Below are positions 6,911 to 8,166 of a stretch of 8,166 nt of DNA, piece after piece. The notes under the pieces were generated by a model, which saw nothing but the letters and a program-made list of their open reading frames with translations, was not told the DNA's origin and ran no database searches. Position 1 is the first letter of the stretch; each line of letters starts with the position of its first letter. The position numbers and the translations under genes are program-made. Source of the DNA: Methyloprofundus sp. Lineage in GTDB: Bacteria > Pseudomonadota > Gammaproteobacteria > Methylococcales > Methylomonadaceae. The DNA lies in assembly GCA_030636485.1 (NCBI GenBank), contig DAOVWV010000051.1, forward strand, positions 1 to 8,166, in the 5' to 3' direction.

Positions 6911-6940
6911 TGAGGCTCTCATTCCCACGCTCCGCATCAC
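6911..6940. repeat. Fragment of GTTCCCACGC-type dispersed repeat
   Basis: CTCATTCCCACGCTCCGC (6918-6935) matches the front of the element at 45-98 (CTCGTTCCCACGC), but the continuation differs. It lacks the GGAATGCAT part, so it appears truncated or fused to other repeat material. It lies about 25 bp before the hairpin at 6964-6998, giving a cluster of repeats. Confidence 0.4.
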
Positions 6941-6963
6941 GGCCATTAAGTTAAGAGAATTAA

Positions 6964-6998
6964 CATAGGATGTGCTGAGGTACGAAGCGCATCCTATG
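6964..6998. repeat. Hairpin repeat, copy 1 of inverted pair
   Basis: CATAGGATGTGC (6964-6975) and GCGCATCCTATG (6987-6998) form a 12-base stem with one T/G mismatch around an 11-base loop. Positions 6965-6993 recur exactly, in reverse complement, at 8045-8073. The two copies bracket the trxC-rhodanese pair. The form is that of REP-like interspersed elements. It lies just past the 3' end of the rhodanese gene, so it may also stabilise or end that transcript. Confidence 0.65.
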
Positions 6999-7048
6999 AT
7001 TCAAAGTGGAAATTTAATGTCTGAGAGTCTATATAGCAACAACTGAGT

Positions 7049-7438
7049 TTACTCAAATTGAAACCCTGCTCTTCTCCATGCGTTCGAACCACCTTCAAGA
7101 TTAATCAGTGTGGTATAACCTAAATCGTGCAGTGATTTTGCTGCCGTTGTCCCCATAGGACCACCTAGGCAATATAGGTAAATAGGCGTGTCTTTATCCT
7201 GCGGTAATTGGCTCTGATACTTTTCAACCGCGTTATAAGGGATAAATAAATCCGTTCCTTTAATATGTTGTTGCCTTGGCGTATGCACATCAAGCAGAAA
7301 AACATCCTCATTCTGCATGGTTTTATTTAAGTCAGTCGCGTTAATCGTTGTTAAATAGTCTGGCTGCTGAAATCCACACGCTGCCAGGAGGGTAATAAAA
7401 ACACTGATAAAGGTTAGTTGGTTGATTTTTCTGATCAT
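7049..7438 (-). CDS. Rhodanese-fold lipoprotein
   Basis: This 129-residue protein has a lipoprotein signal (hydrophobic segment, then LLAAC with the lipidated cysteine at 21), which predicts membrane anchoring facing the periplasm. Residues about 32-127 form a single rhodanese domain: the early FLLDVHTPRQQHIKG motif, the active-site loop with C90 in YLYCLGGPMGT, and the closing GGSNAWRRAG motif. Family members carry sulfane sulfur or phosphate-like groups on the loop cysteine. The loop CLGGPMG departs from the usual CRxGxR pattern and lacks the basic residues expected of a thiosulfate sulfurtransferase, so substrate use may differ. The gene lies 68 bp after trxC on the same strand, with no obvious terminator between, so co-transcription is likely. 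Its Shine-Dalgarno is weak (AAGTAAG before the ATG). A short TGAGT/ACTCA inverted repeat (7044-7055) spans its stop codon. Confidence 0.9.
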   Translation of the reverse strand: MIRKINQLTFISVFITLLAACGFQQPDYLTTINATDLNKTMQNEDVFLLDVHTPRQQHIKGTDLFIPYNAVEKYQSQLPQDKDTPIYLYCLGGPMGTTAAKSLHDLGYTTLINLEGGSNAWRRAGFQFE

Positions 7439-7506
7439 TTTCTTACTTATTTTATAAATTTAGAGGAATCGGGAGGGTATTCTTATTTAAACATAGCCTT
7501 CTGCCC

Positions 7507-7941
7507 TTATATTTGAGCCTGCACCCAGTTTACAATATCTTTTGTCCCCATTGCCCCGGATTGCCTGGCGAGCTCTTTACCCTGCCGGAAAAGTATCAGG
7601 GTTGGAATGCTACGGATTGCATACCGGGCTGCTATGCTCTGTTCAATTTCGGTATTGACCTTTGCAAGCCGCACATGCGGCTCTAGTTGAGTGGCTGCCT
7701 GCTCAAAAGCGGGTGCCATTGTTTTACAAGGCCCACACCAGGGAGCCCAGAAATCAACTAATACGGGAATATCATTGCGCTGGGTATGCTGAGGAAAATT
7801 GTTTGCTGTCAACTCGACAGGATGAGCTGAAAAAAGTGCGCGGCGACACTTGCCGCACTTTGGCTGTTCACTAAGGCGTGCTGCGGGTATTCTGTTGGTT
7901 GCTGAACAAGCAGGGCAAACAATATGCACTGAGTTACTCAT
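7507..7941 (-). CDS. trxC: Thioredoxin 2 (TrxC) with zinc ribbon
   Basis: This 144-residue cytoplasmic disulfide reductase matches the usual TrxC length of about 140. An N-terminal zinc ribbon with two CxxC pairs (C9/C12 and C29/C32) precedes a thioredoxin fold with the active site WCGPC (C69, C72), the upstream VDFWAPW strand and the cis-proline in SIPT (P113). TrxC reduces protein disulfides with electrons from thioredoxin reductase; in E. coli it is induced by oxidative stress through OxyR, and zinc-site cysteines respond to oxidation. AGGA (minus strand, 7953-7950) lies 8 nt before the ATG and supports this start. A TATAAT box at 7993-7988 is positioned as its -10. It is first in an apparent two-gene unit with the rhodanese lipoprotein. 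No essential residue is missing. Confidence 0.97.
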   Translation of the reverse strand: MSNSVHIVCPACSATNRIPAARLSEQPKCGKCRRALFSAHPVELTANNFPQHTQRNDIPVLVDFWAPWCGPCKTMAPAFEQAATQLEPHVRLAKVNTEIEQSIAARYAIRSIPTLILFRQGKELARQSGAMGTKDIVNWVQAQI

Positions 7942-7987
7942 AAATAGTATCCTGTATTGTAGGTATCGTTTTAGGTTTCTGGGTTAA

Positions 7988-7993
7988 ATTATA
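7988..7993 (-). promoter_or_regulatory. Probable -10 box for trxC
   Basis: The minus strand reads TATAAT within TATATATAAT. Initiation near 7981 would leave a leader of about 40 nt. The -35 at 17-18 bp spacing is poor (TTCTGT or TTTCTG), as would fit an activator-dependent promoter, although no activator site could be recognised. Confidence 0.4.
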
Positions 7994-8044
7994 TATAAGG
8001 GGGCGTGAATACAGAAACGCTGGCTACGCATTAGACTCCCGAAA

Positions 8045-8073
8045 GATGCGCTTCGTACCTCAGCACATCCTAT
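8045..8073. repeat. Hairpin repeat, copy 2 of inverted pair
   Basis: This is an exact 29-base reverse complement of 6965-6993. The internal stem is shorter here than in copy 1 because the outer left arm is missing (AAAGATGCGC rather than a full AGGATGCGC partner). It lies about 50 bp upstream of the proposed trxC promoter. The pair spans roughly 1.1 kb. Confidence 0.65.
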
Positions 8074-8105
8074 ATCTCTCGTTTCGAGGCTGTGAAAGTA
8101 AGTAG

Positions 8106-8166
8106 GGTGGGCAGTTTTTTTTGCCCACCATCAATCTAACCATGGTGGGCAGACAAGATTGCCCAC
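8106..8166. repeat. Tandem GGTGGGCA/TGCCCACC hairpins
   Basis: The first hairpin has the eight-base arms GGTGGGCA (8106-8113) and TGCCCACC (8122-8129) around a T-rich loop. A second follows with GTGGGCA (8145-8151) and TGCCCAC (8160-8166) and is cut by the window edge. The preceding GTAGGGTGGGCA start is typical of a repeat scattered through many gammaproteobacterial genomes (memory, not searched). More copies may follow beyond the window. Confidence 0.55.

Larger units (their letters stand above)
6057..7048. other. ~1-kb gene-free region rich in repeats
   Basis: No convincing gene was found. Positions 6061-6600 are very AT-rich and contain a degenerate tandem repeat, listed separately. Positions 6640-7048 are richer in GC and hold several palindromic dispersed repeats. 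A 99-codon minus-strand frame at 6590-6889 runs across the repeat hairpins, lacks a ribosome site and looks accidental. The near-side 150 bp presumably carries the promoter of the secreted-protein gene, but I could not identify a convincing -10/-35 pair. Confidence 0.6.

Noticed and set aside
7662..7874. 70-codon plus-strand frame
   Set aside because: It is antisense to the N-terminal half of trxC, which is a certain gene.

Overview
The window looks like chromosomal DNA of a low-GC gammaproteobacterium. This rests on a TatD-family hydrolase that reads like E. coli YcfH, a zinc-ribbon thioredoxin 2 (TrxC), a DUF3391-type HD-GYP phosphodiesterase, and several kinds of short palindromic dispersed repeats in the gaps. 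Such repeat-rich genomes are common among sulfur-oxidising (Beggiatoa/Thiothrix-like) and methanotrophic (Methylococcales) gammaproteobacteria. I cannot name a genus from the sequence alone.

Layout. Positions 1-207 are non-coding and repeat-rich. A YcfH-type hydrolase (978 to 208, minus strand) diverges from an unrecognised membrane-anchored coiled-coil protein (1110-2843, plus). Each gene has a TATAAT box in the short divergent gap, and both boxes favour start codons downstream of the longest possible ORF starts. A 402-bp gap follows. It holds a TTGACA promoter and a roughly 240-nt leader with possible mutually exclusive RNA pairings, and it leads into an HD-GYP cyclic-di-GMP phosphodiesterase (3246-4520, plus). 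The next gap, between convergent genes, holds one perfect inverted repeat that closely resembles a type I-E CRISPR repeat, with no array. A secreted beta-propeller-like protein (6056 to 4791, minus) comes next. Upstream of it lies about 1 kb without a credible gene, containing an AT-rich degenerate tandem repeat of about 105 bp and then several palindromic repeats. The last block is trxC (7941 to 7507) followed by a rhodanese-fold lipoprotein (7438 to 7049), both on the minus strand. They are flanked by two inverted copies of a 29-bp element, and the window ends in tandem TGGGCA/TGCCCA hairpins.

The genes do not form one obvious pathway. trxC and the rhodanese plausibly share a transcript and a thiol/sulfane-sulfur theme. 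The HD-GYP protein is a stand-alone c-di-GMP hydrolase whose leader is the best candidate here for undescribed regulation. I see no complete novel multi-gene system. The items most worth following are the HD-GYP leader, the orphan CRISPR-like palindrome, the unrecognised membrane protein and the secreted propeller with its CH...H...HGGD tail.
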